Of a DNA stretch of 14,224 bases, positions 13,549-14,224 are shown piece by piece. Under the pieces are notes generated by a model. That model had not been told where the DNA came from. It saw only the letters and a program-made list of their open reading frames with translations, and searched no databases. Source of the stretch: Bin80 sp022820435 (lineage in GTDB: Bacteria; Bacteroidota; Rhodothermia; Rhodothermales; Bin80); contig JAJEFL010000065.1 of NCBI GenBank assembly GCA_022820435.1, forward strand, positions 1-14,224, written 5' to 3'. How positions within the stretch are numbered: position 1 is the stretch's first letter; each line of letters begins with the position of its first letter. A program made the translations under genes and the position numbers.

Positions 13549-14224
13549 ATGGTAGATGATTTTGTCAAGTTTTCGAAAAGCCTCCAGATACCGGCGAGTA
13601 TCTACACCAACGGGCTTGGAGATCAGCCCATTGGAAATCTGGTTCCAATGGTGGTGGAGCAGACCTCCCGTGGAGAGCGGGCCTATGATATATTTAGCCG
13701 CCTGCTGAAGGAGCGTATCATTATTCTGGGTACGCCGATCAATGATGTCGTGGCCAACCTGGCCGTTGCCCAGCTGCTTTATCTGACCAGTGAAGATCCG
13801 GAGCGGGACATCAATATCTACATCAATTCACCGGGTGGAATGGTGTATAGCGGGCTCGGCGTTTATGATACGATCCAGTATGTTTCCTGCCCGGTCGCAA
13901 CCATTTGTGTCGGCTTGGCGGCATCTCTGGGATCTGTGCTGTTAGCTTCGGGAACGAAAGAGCATCGAGCTGCACTCCCGAATTCCCGCATCATGCTGCA
14001 TCAGCCCCTGGGCGGAGCTCAGGGACAGGCATCGGATATTGAAATACAGGCCCGGGAAATTTTATGGCTGAAACAACGCCTGTATGAAATTCTTGCACGC
14101 CATACAGGACAGGATACAGACACAATTACAAAGGATGCGGACCGGGACTACTGGCTCAGTTCTCAGGAAGCCAAAGAGTATGGTCTGATTGACCGGGTGC
14201 TGGAGCCGCAGGCACTTCCTAGAA
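13549..14224 (+). CDS. clpP: ATP-dependent Clp protease proteolytic subunit (3' end cut by window)
   Basis: ClpP forms the barrel-shaped serine peptidase that degrades proteins fed by ClpX or ClpA. The frame from ATG 13549 runs to the window edge with 225 residues visible and no stop. The catalytic triad is intact: Ser126 in CVGLAASLGSVLLASG, His151 in RIMLHQPLGGAQG, and Asp200 in ADRDYWLSSQEAKEYGLID. INSPGGMVYSGLGVYDTIQ and RIIILGTPINDVVANL are further family motifs. Residues 1-30 before the conserved VPMVVEQTSRGERAYDIFSR hold a possible propeptide-length extension (SIYTNGLGDQPIGNL). The gene follows tig by 34 bases, and clpX would be expected next, beyond the window. Confidence 0.95.
   Translation, partial: MVDDFVKFSKSLQIPASIYTNGLGDQPIGNLVPMVVEQTSRGERAYDIFSRLLKERIIILGTPINDVVANLAVAQLLYLTSEDPERDINIYINSPGGMVYSGLGVYDTIQYVSCPVATICVGLAASLGSVLLASGTKEHRAALPNSRIMLHQPLGGAQGQASDIEIQAREILWLKQRLYEILARHTGQDTDTITKDADRDYWLSSQEAKEYGLIDRVLEPQALPR

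Overview
The window looks like chromosomal DNA of a Gram-negative bacterium, most likely in or near the Bacteroidota (perhaps the Rhodothermia/Balneolia side). Four things suggest this. Most genes lack a visible Shine-Dalgarno sequence. CarB ends without the usual C-terminal regulatory domain. ClpP and trigger factor have a Bacteroidota-like flavour. The base composition of the core genes is intermediate. The assignment is inference; no rRNA or other taxonomic marker is present.

Layout. 2-487: 3' part of a DUF1640-like coiled-coil protein with a C-terminal membrane anchor, built from near-identical heptad repeats. 488-1355: no intact gene; decayed minus-strand coding fragments, then a strong intrinsic terminator that ends only 25 bases before carA. 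1356-6547: a tight plus-strand run carA-carB-yebC-ruvC with gaps of 0-3 bases or overlaps. 6544-8183: a minus-strand, AT-richer two-gene module (XRE-ImmA/IrrE protein then a DUF4411 PIN-like protein), which resembles a toxin-antitoxin or defence pair and abuts the ruvC stop codon. 8187-9087: no intact gene; a broken TetR-like regulator and other fragments. 9088-9360: small basic protein. 9464-11703: NatA/NatB-type ABC exporter pair, preceded by two overlapping, mutually exclusive inverted repeats. 11669-12193 (minus): O6-alkylguanine-DNA alkyltransferase, overlapping the end of the permease gene. 12252-end: trigger factor, then ClpP cut off by the window edge.

How the genes work together. CarA and CarB form the glutamine-dependent carbamoyl phosphate synthetase that feeds pyrimidine and arginine synthesis. 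YebC (translation/regulatory factor) and RuvC (Holliday junction resolvase) are a widespread neighbour pair, here apparently transcribed with carAB. Trigger factor and ClpP are a classic chaperone/protease pair. The PIN plus XRE-ImmA module is the main accessory cargo. It shows signs of transfer (lower GC, opposite strand, flanking decayed DNA), and its PIN protein seems to have lost the usual C-terminus.

I did not find a convincing wholly new system. The most promising points are the PIN/XRE-ImmA module with its truncated toxin-like gene, the switch-like hairpin pair ahead of the ABC exporter, the terminator hard against carA, and the CarB that lacks its regulatory domain.
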